64,000 bases of DNA from Candidatus Methylospira mobilis (GTDB lineage: Bacteria > Pseudomonadota > Gammaproteobacteria > Methylococcales > Methylococcaceae), in the NCBI RefSeq assembly GCF_009498235.1, contig NZ_CP044205.1, forward strand, positions 4,341,389 through 4,405,388. The letters are read 5' to 3'. The translations under genes were made by a program, and so were the position numbers. Positions within the stretch are counted from its first letter, which is position 1, and every line of letters starts with the position of its first letter. Positions 22,621-32,157 of this stretch are shown here, piece by piece. Below the pieces are notes generated by a model. The model was not told the origin of the DNA. It made no database searches and saw only the letters and a list, made by a program, of their open reading frames with translations.

Positions 22621-23753
22621 TCCACGCTGCCAACCACGTTCTTGAGCCATAGATCGGAGACCCGGTAATCGTCGTCCAGCCATTGCTGGTACTGTTCTTT
22701 GGGCAGATTGCGTAAACTGGTAGCGCCATCCTTGAGGTCGGCAATGATGATGTTTTCCAGACTGAAACAGTCCACCATGTAGGGCGATTGGGTGGCAATA
22801 AATACCTGCCGGGTATGCGCGATTTTCTTCAGCATTTCGGCAATCAGCGATATGGCGTGAGGGTGCAGGCCCAGTTCCGGTTCGTCGAAAAACAGGATGT
22901 CCGGCAACATATCGGACGGCAGATTCAATAAGGTGAGTAGGCAAAACAGACGCAGGGAACCGTCCGAAGTGAGGTGTGCGCCAAAGCTCTTGTCGCTGTA
23001 CTTCCCTTGCCAGCGTAATTCGACTTTTCCGACAGAAGGTTGCAGTAAAAAATCGTTAAACGTAGGCAACACGCGCTGAATCTGGCGCACGATCAGCTTG
23101 TAGCGCACCAGATCGGTTTCCTGCAAACGTAACAGCACCGGGGCCAGATTCGCGCCATCGGAACGCAGCCAGGCGTTGTCCGTGACATCCCACGCTTGCT
23201 TGATATAGGCGTGAGCCGAGGTATCGTGGAACTGGTAGGTTGTCGATTGCCGTAGCAGGCTGACGATAACTCTGGCTGTATTATTTTTAGGACTTTGCGC
23301 AGCCATCACGATACCCGATTCTTTGGTGCCGCCATCCAGTATCGACCAGTTGGCATATCCTGATTTTGTCCGATCCGAGTAGCGGTAGGCCTCGTCTACA
23401 AACATCAAACTGTCGCCAGCGGTAAGGTGTGCAAGTCCAAAACGGTAATCGTTATATCCCTTTTCGGTTTCAATACGCAATTCAGCGTTGATGCGTGGCG
23501 TTTGGCGCGCTCCCATGAATAACTGATCATCCGCGCCTCCTTGCCGCAGAATAAACTCCTGAAGTTTTTGCCCACGCAGCATCCAGCTCAGCATCTCGAA
23601 AAAACGGATAAAATTCGATTTGCCTGCACCGTTGGAGCCGATTAACACGGTTAATTGCGGTAATTCCAATTGCTCTATTTTTGCAAGACTGCGGAAACCT
23701 TCTATGCTGATGCTTTTGATGCGTCTGTGAAAGTGAGAATTAGAAACGATCAT
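22617..23753 (-). CDS. AAA_21-type ABC ATPase, partner of DUF4276
   Basis: The 378-residue protein is a RecF/OLD-like ATPase. It has KSISIEGFRSLAKIEQLELP at the start, Walker A GSNGAGKS at residues 39-46, an ABC signature-like region SDGSLRLFCLL near 263, Walker B ILFFDEPELGLHP near 286 and the ATQSPYMVD motif near 320. These chromosomal ATPases pair with a nuclease or TOPRIM-like gene; here the partner is the overlapping DUF4276 gene. The module resembles two-gene defence cassettes such as PARIS in architecture, but with different families, so a defence role is inference. It is downstream of the HEPN gene in the same direction, 67 bases away. Confidence 0.85.
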   Translation of the reverse strand: MIVSNSHFHRRIKSISIEGFRSLAKIEQLELPQLTVLIGSNGAGKSNFIRFFEMLSWMLRGQKLQEFILRQGGADDQLFMGARQTPRINAELRIETEKGYNDYRFGLAHLTAGDSLMFVDEAYRYSDRTKSGYANWSILDGGTKESGIVMAAQSPKNNTARVIVSLLRQSTTYQFHDTSAHAYIKQAWDVTDNAWLRSDGANLAPVLLRLQETDLVRYKLIVRQIQRVLPTFNDFLLQPSVGKVELRWQGKYSDKSFGAHLTSDGSLRLFCLLTLLNLPSDMLPDILFFDEPELGLHPHAISLIAEMLKKIAHTRQVFIATQSPYMVDCFSLENIIIADLKDGATSLRNLPKEQYQQWLDDDYRVSDLWLKNVVGSVE

Positions 23754-23820
23754 GACTTGTATTACCTATTTAGCCACAGAAAATAAAAATTATTTTGTAG
23801 CATATGATCGCAATTGTACA

Positions 23821-24468
23821 TTATGTAGAACTTCTCGCAAAACGTCGCAGAACTGAAGCGTTTTCTATTTCAGTTCGATATGTTTCTATCAAGTTGATAA
23901 CATCATCGTGTAGTTGAAGATATTCTTCAACTGTCATTTCAATATCTTCTCCGTGTGCAACATGGTTACGTGGGTTTACAAGGTTGGAGTCGATAAATTT
24001 TAATCGTCTTTCGAATTTCGATACATCAAGACCAAGCGCGTTTAAAATATCTACAAGTACAGTCGACGTTAAATTTGATTTAGTTTCAACTACACCTTTG
24101 TACGGTACATTGGACTGGCTGTCCAATTTAGTACAAAAGAAATCCGCAAGCTCGTTACCCCCTGATATTCTTTCACTAGCGCCTAGTGCATTAAATTTAG
24201 ATTTTAAAATGAGCCCAACAAAGTTCGCTGCAAGCTTACTGTGAGGCAAACGATGCGATGCCACATACTCAAGATAATAAGAAGAGGATTTTTTCACGAA
24301 TCCTTCCCAATGGGCATATAGTAGTGCGATTGCGCAGCGAATTATCACCCGAGAGCGAAGCTCTCCCTGATAAGTTTGTACTAACGCCCTTAAGTCCGTT
24401 AGCTCCTTACGTCTCCATATAAGGTCCTCTGATATTTTATCCGATAGATCAATAGAGGTACGAATCAT
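23821..24468 (-). CDS. HEPN-domain protein of the MAE_28990/MAE_18760 type
   Basis: The 215-residue protein is largely helical. The conserved HEPN RNase motif R-x4-H is visible near the C-terminus as RNHVAH (R167, H172), inside NPRNHVAHGEDIEMTVEEY, together with the RCAIALLYAHWEGFVKKSS signature of the MAE_28990 family in the N-terminal half. HEPN proteins of this kind are usually ribonucleases in defence or toxin-antitoxin modules. The partner is probably the DUF262 gene 70 bases upstream. The base composition is much more AT-rich than the core, suggesting recent transfer. I am sure of the family motif; RNase action is not shown. Confidence 0.82.
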   Translation of the reverse strand: MIRTSIDLSDKISEDLIWRRKELTDLRALVQTYQGELRSRVIIRCAIALLYAHWEGFVKKSSSYYLEYVASHRLPHSKLAANFVGLILKSKFNALGASERISGGNELADFFCTKLDSQSNVPYKGVVETKSNLTSTVLVDILNALGLDVSKFERRLKFIDSNLVNPRNHVAHGEDIEMTVEEYLQLHDDVINLIETYRTEIENASVLRRFARSST

Positions 24469-24538
24469 TTTAACCTTTTAAAATTTATTATTCATGCGCG
24501 TACTAGTTAAATTGATTTTTCTCCAGAAACCCGATATA

Positions 24539-25717
24539 TCAAGATATCTGGTTCTTTTTAGTTTTGCTCGTAGCCGATTTTTTGTTATTGGCTTGATCTT
24601 TTGTTTCTGTGTTGATATTGAATAGTTTGCGGCCATATGGAATTAGTTTCGGAAGACGTCTCGTAGCTGTAACTCCGGCACCTGACCAGTTCGTAAAGTT
24701 TGTATCACCCCAAACCGAGCGCGCTCTGCTGAGAATATCTGATTTATCGCAAAGAGTGTTATTGTCAATATTAAAAGCAACACCCAAAGCAATGACTTCA
24801 TATAAAGATACTAAGAAGCCACCTTCATGTCTGTTTTTATTGTTGTTAAATCGCTTGAAAGCATCATCACAAAGTACCTCATCCAGCACCTTAAATGTTT
24901 GCTCAAACAAATTTTTTATTGAATTTTTATCGTACTGTTTATTCTGTGCGACCTCTGTCATTTTGTCAGTCAAGAAAGCTCCAACGTCGCCAACCGACTT
25001 GATGTGACTTTCAGGAATTAACGCCAACAATAGAAAACGAAGTGCAAGCTCAAGGTCATAGGATTCCTCAATCGGACGGTCACTTAATGTCGTTGTAGAA
25101 GTGAACGCTTCGTTATGAGATAAATCCTTTAGCCACTCAAATAGTGGCTTATTTAACATCACCAAAAGACAGTTTCTTACTTCTTGCGGACTGAGTTGAG
25201 ACCCTCCAGTATTTAATCTTTGGAAGAGATCGTATTTGGCAGATTCATCGCTTTCTCTTAAAACTATGCTTGCGGATATTTTTGATCGTTTAACTAGCAG
25301 TTGCATATCCTTCGTTAAAGAATGACTTGGAGAGCTTTTGTTCTCCCATTGAACATCCTGGAGATCCGGTAGGTATTTTGTTTTTTCAAGTATAAGCGGC
25401 TCTACTTTGTTTCCACTTTCGTCTTTTAGTATTCCGACAAACTGAAATATTGTAGACAAACGTTGCAGTCCATCTACTACATCCCACACGCCGTCATTTC
25501 TCTGGCTTACGAAGATCGGTGGAAGCGGGATACCAAGTAATATAGATTCAATCAAACTTGTTTTCTGAGAGTGACTCCAACGATAGAATCGCTGAAACTC
25601 AGGATGGATATCAAGCTCATTGTTCTCATACATACTTATCCATTCCCCAATAGAGATTGGATACCCATCTGTTTTTATCTCTCTACGCTTATTGTTTATT
25701 TGATCGATAAGACTCAT
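24539..25717 (-). CDS. DUF262 domain protein (GmrSD-like, ParB-fold N-terminal)
   Basis: The 392-residue protein starts at the ATG at 25717, preceded by GGAG; an upstream ATG at 25756 is less likely because a promoter-like palindrome overlaps that region. The N-terminal DUF262 domain has EFQRFYRWSHSQKTSLIESI and the nucleotide-binding DGLQRLSTI motif near residues 90-100. It lacks the C-terminal DUF1524 HNH domain of full GmrSD enzymes, so it is the nucleotide-binding half only, or works with a separate effector. The effector here would be the HEPN protein downstream. DUF262 proteins occur in type IV restriction and other defence systems. AT-rich like its partner. Confidence 0.85.
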   Translation of the reverse strand: MSLIDQINNKRREIKTDGYPISIGEWISMYENNELDIHPEFQRFYRWSHSQKTSLIESILLGIPLPPIFVSQRNDGVWDVVDGLQRLSTIFQFVGILKDESGNKVEPLILEKTKYLPDLQDVQWENKSSPSHSLTKDMQLLVKRSKISASIVLRESDESAKYDLFQRLNTGGSQLSPQEVRNCLLVMLNKPLFEWLKDLSHNEAFTSTTTLSDRPIEESYDLELALRFLLLALIPESHIKSVGDVGAFLTDKMTEVAQNKQYDKNSIKNLFEQTFKVLDEVLCDDAFKRFNNNKNRHEGGFLVSLYEVIALGVAFNIDNNTLCDKSDILSRARSVWGDTNFTNWSGAGVTATRRLPKLIPYGRKLFNINTETKDQANNKKSATSKTKKNQIS

Positions 25718-25757
25718 TCCATCTCCAATCTGCATTTTATTTGAACAAGCAATCATT

Positions 25758-25776
25758 CTATTTTAGTAGAAAATAG
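25758..25776. promoter_or_regulatory. Palindrome and -10-like box upstream of the DUF262-HEPN pair
   Basis: The 19-bp stretch has 7-base perfect arms, CTATTTT and AAAATAG, around a 5-base centre. On the minus strand a TATACT box lies directly upstream of it and overlaps its edge. The site is about 40 bases ahead of the chosen DUF262 start, so it is placed as an operator/promoter. No regulator gene is adjacent. Confidence 0.45.
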
Positions 25777-25818
25777 TATAATTAACCGCCTAAGAAAACA
25801 TCGATAAAATCGTTTTTG

Positions 25819-25926
25819 TCACAAAAGTGCACGGCAACCCATTGATTTTATACTTCCGCTACCAGTGGATTTTGATTTAATCATCGTTTTCCTCACAAGC
25901 ATGATGCTATCAAGCTGGTCTGCCAT
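25819..25926 (-). CDS. Short ORF after the IetA-like ATPase (possible gene stub)
   Basis: A 35-codon frame (starts MADQLDSIMLVRKT) begins 3 bases after the stop of the AAA+ gene and has a GGAG ribosome site overlapping that gene's end. Its coupling suggests a real start of a downstream gene; the short length suggests that the rest was lost. In IetAS systems the protease gene takes this position. No similarity to IetS can be seen in 35 residues. Confidence 0.35.
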   Translation of the reverse strand: MADQLDSIMLVRKTMIKSKSTGSGSIKSMGCRALL

Positions 25927-25929
25927 TTC

Positions 25930-26940
25930 TTACTCTCCATCCGTGCGAGTTATTTCAGTATCTCTTGCTGGAGCCAAACGGCTTTTCCATTGTTCTAACT
26001 TCAGCTTGGTAATTTGTTTCGCGCTATCTGTTTTTCTATCGAGTACTGCGCGGCGTACCACGTCGAGACAAAACTCTTCTACGTCCGAAAAATTCGATCC
26101 GAGCAAATGTTTTGCCATAGTTTCCGGCGTATAACCGAAATTGGTCTGGGTGCGTTGGCCGATGGCCGCAATAAAATGAGCCAACTGCTCCCGAGTCGGG
26201 AGCGGAAGCTCGATACGCAATTGAAATCTGCGCCATACGGCCCGGTCAAGCAGCTCTGGATGGTTGCTGGCCGCTACAACAACGACATAATCCGGCAATC
26301 CATCCATTTGGAGCAGCAATGAGCTGACAACCCGCTTGATTTCTCCTGTTTCGTGAGTGTCTCCTCTTTCCTTGCCAAGGGTTTCGAATTCGTCGAAGAA
26401 AAGTACGCAGCGTTGTGTGCGAGCGTAATCCAAGACCTGCTTAAGCCGGTTGGATGTCTCGCCCAGGTAACTCCCCACCAATGTTTCATAGCGAATGATA
26501 ATGAGCGGGTACATCAGCTCGCATGCCAAAGCTTCAGCTAAAGTGGTTTTACCGTTACCGGGCGGTCCCGAGAGCAGAATACGGTTTCGAGGCGATAAAT
26601 TGTGAGCATGCAGCAATTCAGCGCGATGCTGCTCCTCCACCAACTCTCTAATTTGAAAGGCAACTTTCTCTGAAAGAACAAGACTATTTAAAGTGCGTTC
26701 AGGAACCGTCTCATATACCAAATCTTTCAGCGGTCCATTACTTGATTCGGCTTTAAAAAAACTCGAGCGACTAACTTGAAATGCATCGGGTTGTAATGAT
26801 TTAATCAGGCGGTCAGCCAAAATGCGGTGGCCTTTTGATTTTTCTTCTTGTATAAGATCTTCCGCCGCTTTGCGGAAAGTTTGTTGATCGTTGTTGGTTG
26901 CGCTTTTAAGCAATGTTACTAAAAGATCAGCCTGCGCCAT
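25930..26940 (-). CDS. AAA+ ATPase resembling IetA, without an adjacent protease gene
   Basis: The 336-residue protein is a single-domain AAA+ ATPase. Walker A is GPPGNGKT, Walker B is VLFFDEFETL, sensor 1 is the Asn of AASNHPELL and arginine fingers are in VWRRF. An N-terminal helical part (TFRKAAEDLIQEEKSKGHR) parallels the one in the IetA at 32154-33161; the shared core includes GSYLGETSNRLKQV versus SSYLGETAANLRKV. The ATG at 26940 with GGAG six bases upstream is preferred over that at 26952. No S8 peptidase gene follows, only a 35-codon stub and the DUF262 gene. It may be an orphan or part of a different combination. Confidence 0.85.
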   Translation of the reverse strand: MAQADLLVTLLKSATNNDQQTFRKAAEDLIQEEKSKGHRILADRLIKSLQPDAFQVSRSSFFKAESSNGPLKDLVYETVPERTLNSLVLSEKVAFQIRELVEEQHRAELLHAHNLSPRNRILLSGPPGNGKTTLAEALACELMYPLIIIRYETLVGSYLGETSNRLKQVLDYARTQRCVLFFDEFETLGKERGDTHETGEIKRVVSSLLLQMDGLPDYVVVVAASNHPELLDRAVWRRFQLRIELPLPTREQLAHFIAAIGQRTQTNFGYTPETMAKHLLGSNFSDVEEFCLDVVRRAVLDRKTDSAKQITKLKLEQWKSRLAPARDTEITRTDGE

Positions 26941-27155
26941 GAGCTTCTCCATGCCTCTCTTGATATGTTCATACGTCTGTGATTACACGAACGGAGACTA
27001 TATCCTCAATCAGGTCCAATGCCTGTGTATGAAAAGCCTAGTTGTAGCAAAACAGAAATCTTTGAGAATTGTACAAGAAAGCCTATAAACTTACGAGGCT
27101 ACCTGAGTCACAGTGCTACCCTGACTCTAAAGCACTCGCTGAATGGTTACGAGTT

Positions 27156-29738
27156 TTATAACAGCCCCTTCAACTCATACAACAACTCCAGCGCCTGCTT
27201 GGGACTCAGCTCATCAGGGTGTATATCTTCCAGCCGCGTTACCGCCGGATGCGGCTCCGCTTCGGCAAACAGGTCGAACTGATAGGCTTGTCCTGCGGCG
27301 ACCGGCTGATGATTCGCTACGGCGTGGGCCTGTTTTTCCAGTGTGACCAGCTTGTTGCGCGCGCATGTGATGACGGCTTTCGGCACGCCGGCGAGCGCGG
27401 CGACCTGCAGGCCGTAGCTTTGATTGGCCGGGCCGTCCTTGACCGCGTGCAGAAAGACGATTTTATCGCCATGCTCCACCGCGTCGAGGTGGACGTTGCG
27501 GATGTCGGCATGTTCCTCGGCGAGCGTGGTCAGTTCGAAATAATGTGTCGCGAACAGCGTGTAGGCCTTGATCTGCCGCGCCAGATATTCGGCGCAGGCC
27601 CAGGCCAGCGACAGGCCGTCGAAGGTGCTGGTGCCGCGTCCGACTTCGTCCATCAGCACCAGGCTGTTGGGGGTGGCGTTGTGCAGGATGTTGGCGGTTT
27701 CGGTCATTTCCACCATGAAGGTCGAGCGTCCGCTGGCGAGGTCGTCGGATGCGCCGATGCGGGTGAAAATGCGGTCGATCGGGCCGATTTCCGCCGACTC
27801 GGCGGGTACATAGCAGCCGATATGCGCCATCAGCACGATCAATGCCGATTGACGCATATAGGTCGACTTACCGCCCATGTTCGGACCGGTGATGATCAGC
27901 ATGCGGCAGTCGGGTGAAAAAGTCAGGTCGTTGGGTACGAACGGGTTTTCGGTGAGCTGTTCCACCACCGGATGCCTGCCGCCGACGATGCGCAAACCGG
28001 GAGCGTCCACCAGCGACGGCGCGTTCAGGCGCAGCGCTTCGGCGCGTTCGGCGAAGTTGCTCAGCACATCCAGTTCGGCGATGCCGGACGCGGAAGTCTG
28101 CAGCAGGCCGATGTCCTGCCCGAGCCGGTCGAGCAGCGCGTCGTACAGCGCTTTCTCGAAACCCAGCGCCTTTTCGCGCGCGCTCAGCACCTTGTCTTCG
28201 AATTCTTTCAGTTCGGGCGTGATGTAGCGCTCCGCGCCTTTCAGCGTCTGCTTGCGGATATAGTCGGCGGGAATTTTGTCGGCGTGCAGCCGCGAGATTT
28301 CCAGATAGAAACCGTGCACGCGGTTGTAGCTGACCTTCAGTCCGTTGATGCCGGTGCGCTCGCGCTCGCGCTGCTCCATGTCCAGCAGATATTGGTCTGC
28401 GTTCTGGCTCAGGTTGCGCAGTTCGTCGAGTTCGGCGTGATAGCCTTCCCGGATCACGCCGCCGTCGCGGATCAGCATCGGCGGGTTCTCGACCAGTGCG
28501 CTTTCGAGCAAGGCCACCAGATCTGGGAATTCGCCGATGCGTTCGCTGAGTTCGAGCAGCAGCGGGCTGTCCAAGCCTTGCAACTGCCCGCGCAGTTCCG
28601 GCAATACCGCCAGTGAGGTTTTCAAGGTGGTCAGATCGCGCGGACGCGCCGATTTCAGCGCGATGCGCGTGGCGATGCGTTCGACATCGCCGATACGGTT
28701 GAGCCGTTCGCGCACGCTATGCACGTTGTCGCTGCCCAGCAGCTGGTCTATCGCCAGATAACGGTTTTTCAGGCGTTGCTGATCGCGCAGCGGACTGTGC
28801 AGCCAGCGGCGCAGCGTGCGACTGCCCATCGCCGTCGAGCTGCGGTCGAGTACGCCGAGCAGCGTGAAATCGCTGCGCCCGGAAGGGTGATAATCCAGCT
28901 CCAGATTGCGGCGGCTGGCGGCGTCGAGCAGGATGTTGTCCGCGCCAGTGTCGAAGCGCAGGTGCTGCAGATGCGGCAGCGCGCTGCGTTGCGTATCCTG
29001 CACGTATTGCAGCAGGCAGCCCGCGGCGGCGATGGCGGCTTCCGCGTGTTCGCAGCCGAAACCGGCCAAATCGCGCGTGCCGAACTGGCGCAGCAGCAGT
29101 TGACGCGCGCTGGCCGCATCGAAATGCCAGGGCGGACGCCGCACCAGCCCCTTGCGCGTACTCAGCGCCGGCGGCAGTTTCCATTCCTCGTCGATCAGCA
29201 ATTCCACCGGGTTGATGCGCTCCAGCTCGCCGAACAAACGTTCCGGCGTTTCCGGTTCCTGCAAGGTAAAGCGCCCGCTGGTCAGATCGAGATAGGCCAG
29301 CCCGAAGCGTCCGTCGAACGCGATCAGCGCCGCCAGCAAATTATCTCGCCGGTCTTCCAGCAAAGCTTCGTCGGTCACTGTGCCGGGGGTAACGATGCGC
29401 ACCACTTTACGTTCCACCGGCCCTTTGCTGGTGGCCGGATCGCCGATCTGCTCGCAGATCGCCACCGATTCGCCCATGCGTATCAATCGCGCGAGATAAC
29501 CTTCGACCGCATGGTGCGGCAATCCGGCCATCGGTATCGCCAGTCCGCCCGATTCGCCGCGGCTGGTCAGGGTCAGATCGAGCAGTTGCGACGCCTTGCG
29601 CGCATCCTCGAAAAACAGCTCGTAAAAATCGCCCATGCGGTAAAACAGCAGGCGGTCGGGCTGTTCGGCCTTGAGCGCCAGGTATTGGCGCATCATCGGG
29701 GTATGGCGGGAGAGATCGCCTTGTTCTTGTTTGGTCAT
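27156..29738 (-). CDS. mutS: DNA mismatch repair protein MutS
   Basis: MutS binds mismatched bases and starts mismatch repair with MutL. The 860-residue protein has the mismatch-binding domain I with the FYELF motif ([13 protein letters not shown]), the connector and lever domains, and the C-terminal ATPase with Walker [11 protein letters not shown], the Walker B region [15 protein letters not shown] and [10 protein letters not shown]. It is full-length and intact. This is a housekeeping gene sitting inside the defence island, between two IetA-like genes. Part of its 5' end is duplicated at 34901-34972. Confidence 0.97.
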   Translation of the reverse strand: MTKQEQGDLSRHTPMMRQYLALKAEQPDRLLFYRMGDFYELFFEDARKASQLLDLTLTSRGESGGLAIPMAGLPHHAVEGYLARLIRMGESVAICEQIGDPATSKGPVERKVVRIVTPGTVTDEALLEDRRDNLLAALIAFDGRFGLAYLDLTSGRFTLQEPETPERLFGELERINPVELLIDEEWKLPPALSTRKGLVRRPPWHFDAASARQLLLRQFGTRDLAGFGCEHAEAAIAAAGCLLQYVQDTQRSALPHLQHLRFDTGADNILLDAASRRNLELDYHPSGRSDFTLLGVLDRSSTAMGSRTLRRWLHSPLRDQQRLKNRYLAIDQLLGSDNVHSVRERLNRIGDVERIATRIALKSARPRDLTTLKTSLAVLPELRGQLQGLDSPLLLELSERIGEFPDLVALLESALVENPPMLIRDGGVIREGYHAELDELRNLSQNADQYLLDMEQRERERTGINGLKVSYNRVHGFYLEISRLHADKIPADYIRKQTLKGAERYITPELKEFEDKVLSAREKALGFEKALYDALLDRLGQDIGLLQTSASGIAELDVLSNFAERAEALRLNAPSLVDAPGLRIVGGRHPVVEQLTENPFVPNDLTFSPDCRMLIITGPNMGGKSTYMRQSALIVLMAHIGCYVPAESAEIGPIDRIFTRIGASDDLASGRSTFMVEMTETANILHNATPNSLVLMDEVGRGTSTFDGLSLAWACAEYLARQIKAYTLFATHYFELTTLAEEHADIRNVHLDAVEHGDKIVFLHAVKDGPANQSYGLQVAALAGVPKAVITCARNKLVTLEKQAHAVANHQPVAAGQAYQFDLFAEAEPHPAVTRLEDIHPDELSPKQALELLYELKGLL

Positions 29739-29817
29739 ATGGGTCTTAATGTTTTAAAGCTCGGTATCCACTGTCACCGGAAATACGCTGTAAGCATTTT
29801 CGATTCCTTTGATACAG

Positions 29818-32157
29818 CTATCCCCGTACTCTAGCGCGTTGACGCTGTTGCAAACGGCTCTGAATTTGACTGTATAGTTTGGCCTGCTGATTTTCGCGGT
29901 CGCGCAAACAGACCACCAGAGAATATTCCTCCAATGTTTTGGTATCCGCCTCGCCCCAGGGATGATCATTTCTGGTGACAACGACAAACAACCTGCCGGT
30001 TTTTAATTTTGAGATACTGTTGAACTGCTTGAATTGCCACGTTGCAGACTGTGCTGTGCCTTTGCTTCTGAGACTTCTGCCAACGCTTGCTCCGGTTAAT
30101 TCCGGAATATTTTCGAAATTTTCCTTGCTGGTCGCCTTGTTGAACATGTTGACTGCGTGCTCAAGATCGGGAGCAGCAACTAAACGGTAATCCAGGCGCG
30201 TAGCCTTATAAGTGACGCGTGTCGATCGGACCGGCGGAGTATGAGCCAGACTCACCGATATTTCGCGGACTCTTTTGCCGGATGAAACAAAATCGTCTGG
30301 CACCAACAATTCGTAAAAGTGGTGGCGCTTGTTCTCTATTTGACCGTCGGTAACCAGGGTAACTTCGTTTTCCAGGGATTTAAGCAACGCTCGCGCGTCG
30401 ATATGACCGTACCCCAATACTTTTCTTAACGACTTCTCATCATCAATAATTTCAAGCGCTGATTTTGGTATAGCAGCATGGGTCACCAATAAAGCGCGTA
30501 GCAAATTAGCGCTGGCTTTCGGATGTTCGGATAGTATTTTGGCGGCTAAATGGCTGATATGGGGTGCAGCAAAACTGGTGCCACATTTAAGCCCCAACAA
30601 ATTGCCTTGGGCGAAATCAAGATTGGTCGAAAGTTCACCAAGACCTTGATCGTGAATATGATTTACACGGTTCCGTGCATTCAAAACCCAATTACCGCCG
30701 AAAGCGACCAGTTCAGGTTTTATTGCGCCGCCTACCGTTGGGCCATGACGGGTAAAAGGCGAAGGCTGTTCGGTTTTGGCTATGGGTAATTCTGCAGGAT
30801 CATTGGGGAAACGTTGCGTATTTAAACTGGATTCCCAACGCGCCAAGCTGCCGACAGTCAGCGCATTAAGCGCCGTGGCCGGGTCAATAATCGACCAATC
30901 GTCATGAGTTAAATACTGTGGATAGCCTTGTTTCCAGGCCAAACCATCAATTTGACCAAGCGATACATTACCGGCAGAAACGACAAATAAAACACCCAGT
31001 TCACGCGATAACCTGTCCAGGGTATATGCCAGACCGCGTACATGTCCGCCCAGGTAGGGTTTGCGGCTGTCGCCGAAAGAAAGGTTGAAAATGCGGCAAT
31101 TATAGTGATCGACAAAGTAGCGAACGGCAGCATCAATATGGTTTTCGATCAGACCGTTGTTTTCGTTGTCCTTATCCAGGATACGGCCACTAAAAAGGCG
31201 CAATTCGGGTATAAACGTACCCGCCGCAATTGATTTTTCCAAATCGCCATACAGCGCAATCCCGGCGACATGCGTACCGTGCCCACTCTCGTCTGCCGCC
31301 ATATGACCGGGTAAAAAACTCTGCGCATCGCCCACCGCCGGCCCTAACAAAGGATGGCCGGTTGCAAGCCCGCTATCCAGAACCACAACACCGGGAGCAT
31401 TGGGTAACGGTGAAGGAGGAATCGGGAGTTCCTGAATATCCAGGACGAGATGTCTTCTATCCAGACCAAATCGCGGAGGTAAATCAACAATACGTATATC
31501 GCGATGATGCAGAAGTTTTTCTTCAGCTTGCAGGCGATCGCAGCGAACTCGATAGAGCGTTAGCCCAGGCTGTTTAACGCTATCAAAAGACTCCATGCCG
31601 TTTTCTTTCAGCCATGATTCAAATTTGCTCCAAAGCAGATGGCGTTCCCTAGCGTTATCCTCAATCGGCCAAAGTTCAAGGTCAAGATAAAAAGTTTCTG
31701 TTTGAGGAAAACCTTCCTGCTTTAACGACCAGCTGGCTCTATCGTCCGGTGTCCAAGCTGACATGCCTTGTAAGGCATAATAGATTTCCTTATATTTGAC
31801 GGCATCACCTTGAGCAATCGAAGCCAATCTGGCTTCAAACGATTGCAAAGCCGATTGGCTAACGAAAACGACCACAACCTCATCGTTCTCTTGGCTGATG
31901 AATTCGATTTCCGTAGAAATATTTTTCAGTTGATCCGGGTTGAAACCTTTGTCCACAGTGAAACGAAACAGCCGACGGTCATCAAAACCGCCTATATCTT
32001 GCCCGGTTTGCTGGATGGTTTTTTGTAGCTGTAAACCTAGATTTCTAGCGTGCGCTGCCGGGTCTGCTGGTGGTTGGGGTATTGGAACTCCACGGGGCCT
32101 TTTCTCTGTGATCGGTTCCTCACGTTGCAGCGGCAAATGTGGGTAACTTGATGTCAT
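29818..32157 (-). CDS. ietS: Subtilisin-like S8 serine protease of an IetAS system
   Basis: The 779-residue protein has the complete subtilase triad: Asp in VVVLDSGLATGHP (near 261), His in SGHGTHVAGIA (near 293) and Ser in CGTSFAAPH (near 528), with the oxyanion Asn in VVSAGN. It has a ~240-residue N-terminal extension and a ~200-residue C-terminal one, no signal peptide, and so is probably cytoplasmic. IetA/IetS pairs were first described as a plasmid incompatibility toxin-antitoxin system in Agrobacterium and later listed as an antiphage system. It overlaps ietA by four bases (ATGA). IetS is the presumed toxic effector. Confidence 0.87.
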   Translation of the reverse strand: MTSSYPHLPLQREEPITEKRPRGVPIPQPPADPAAHARNLGLQLQKTIQQTGQDIGGFDDRRLFRFTVDKGFNPDQLKNISTEIEFISQENDEVVVVFVSQSALQSFEARLASIAQGDAVKYKEIYYALQGMSAWTPDDRASWSLKQEGFPQTETFYLDLELWPIEDNARERHLLWSKFESWLKENGMESFDSVKQPGLTLYRVRCDRLQAEEKLLHHRDIRIVDLPPRFGLDRRHLVLDIQELPIPPSPLPNAPGVVVLDSGLATGHPLLGPAVGDAQSFLPGHMAADESGHGTHVAGIALYGDLEKSIAAGTFIPELRLFSGRILDKDNENNGLIENHIDAAVRYFVDHYNCRIFNLSFGDSRKPYLGGHVRGLAYTLDRLSRELGVLFVVSAGNVSLGQIDGLAWKQGYPQYLTHDDWSIIDPATALNALTVGSLARWESSLNTQRFPNDPAELPIAKTEQPSPFTRHGPTVGGAIKPELVAFGGNWVLNARNRVNHIHDQGLGELSTNLDFAQGNLLGLKCGTSFAAPHISHLAAKILSEHPKASANLLRALLVTHAAIPKSALEIIDDEKSLRKVLGYGHIDARALLKSLENEVTLVTDGQIENKRHHFYELLVPDDFVSSGKRVREISVSLAHTPPVRSTRVTYKATRLDYRLVAAPDLEHAVNMFNKATSKENFENIPELTGASVGRSLRSKGTAQSATWQFKQFNSISKLKTGRLFVVVTRNDHPWGEADTKTLEEYSLVVCLRDRENQQAKLYSQIQSRLQQRQRARVRG

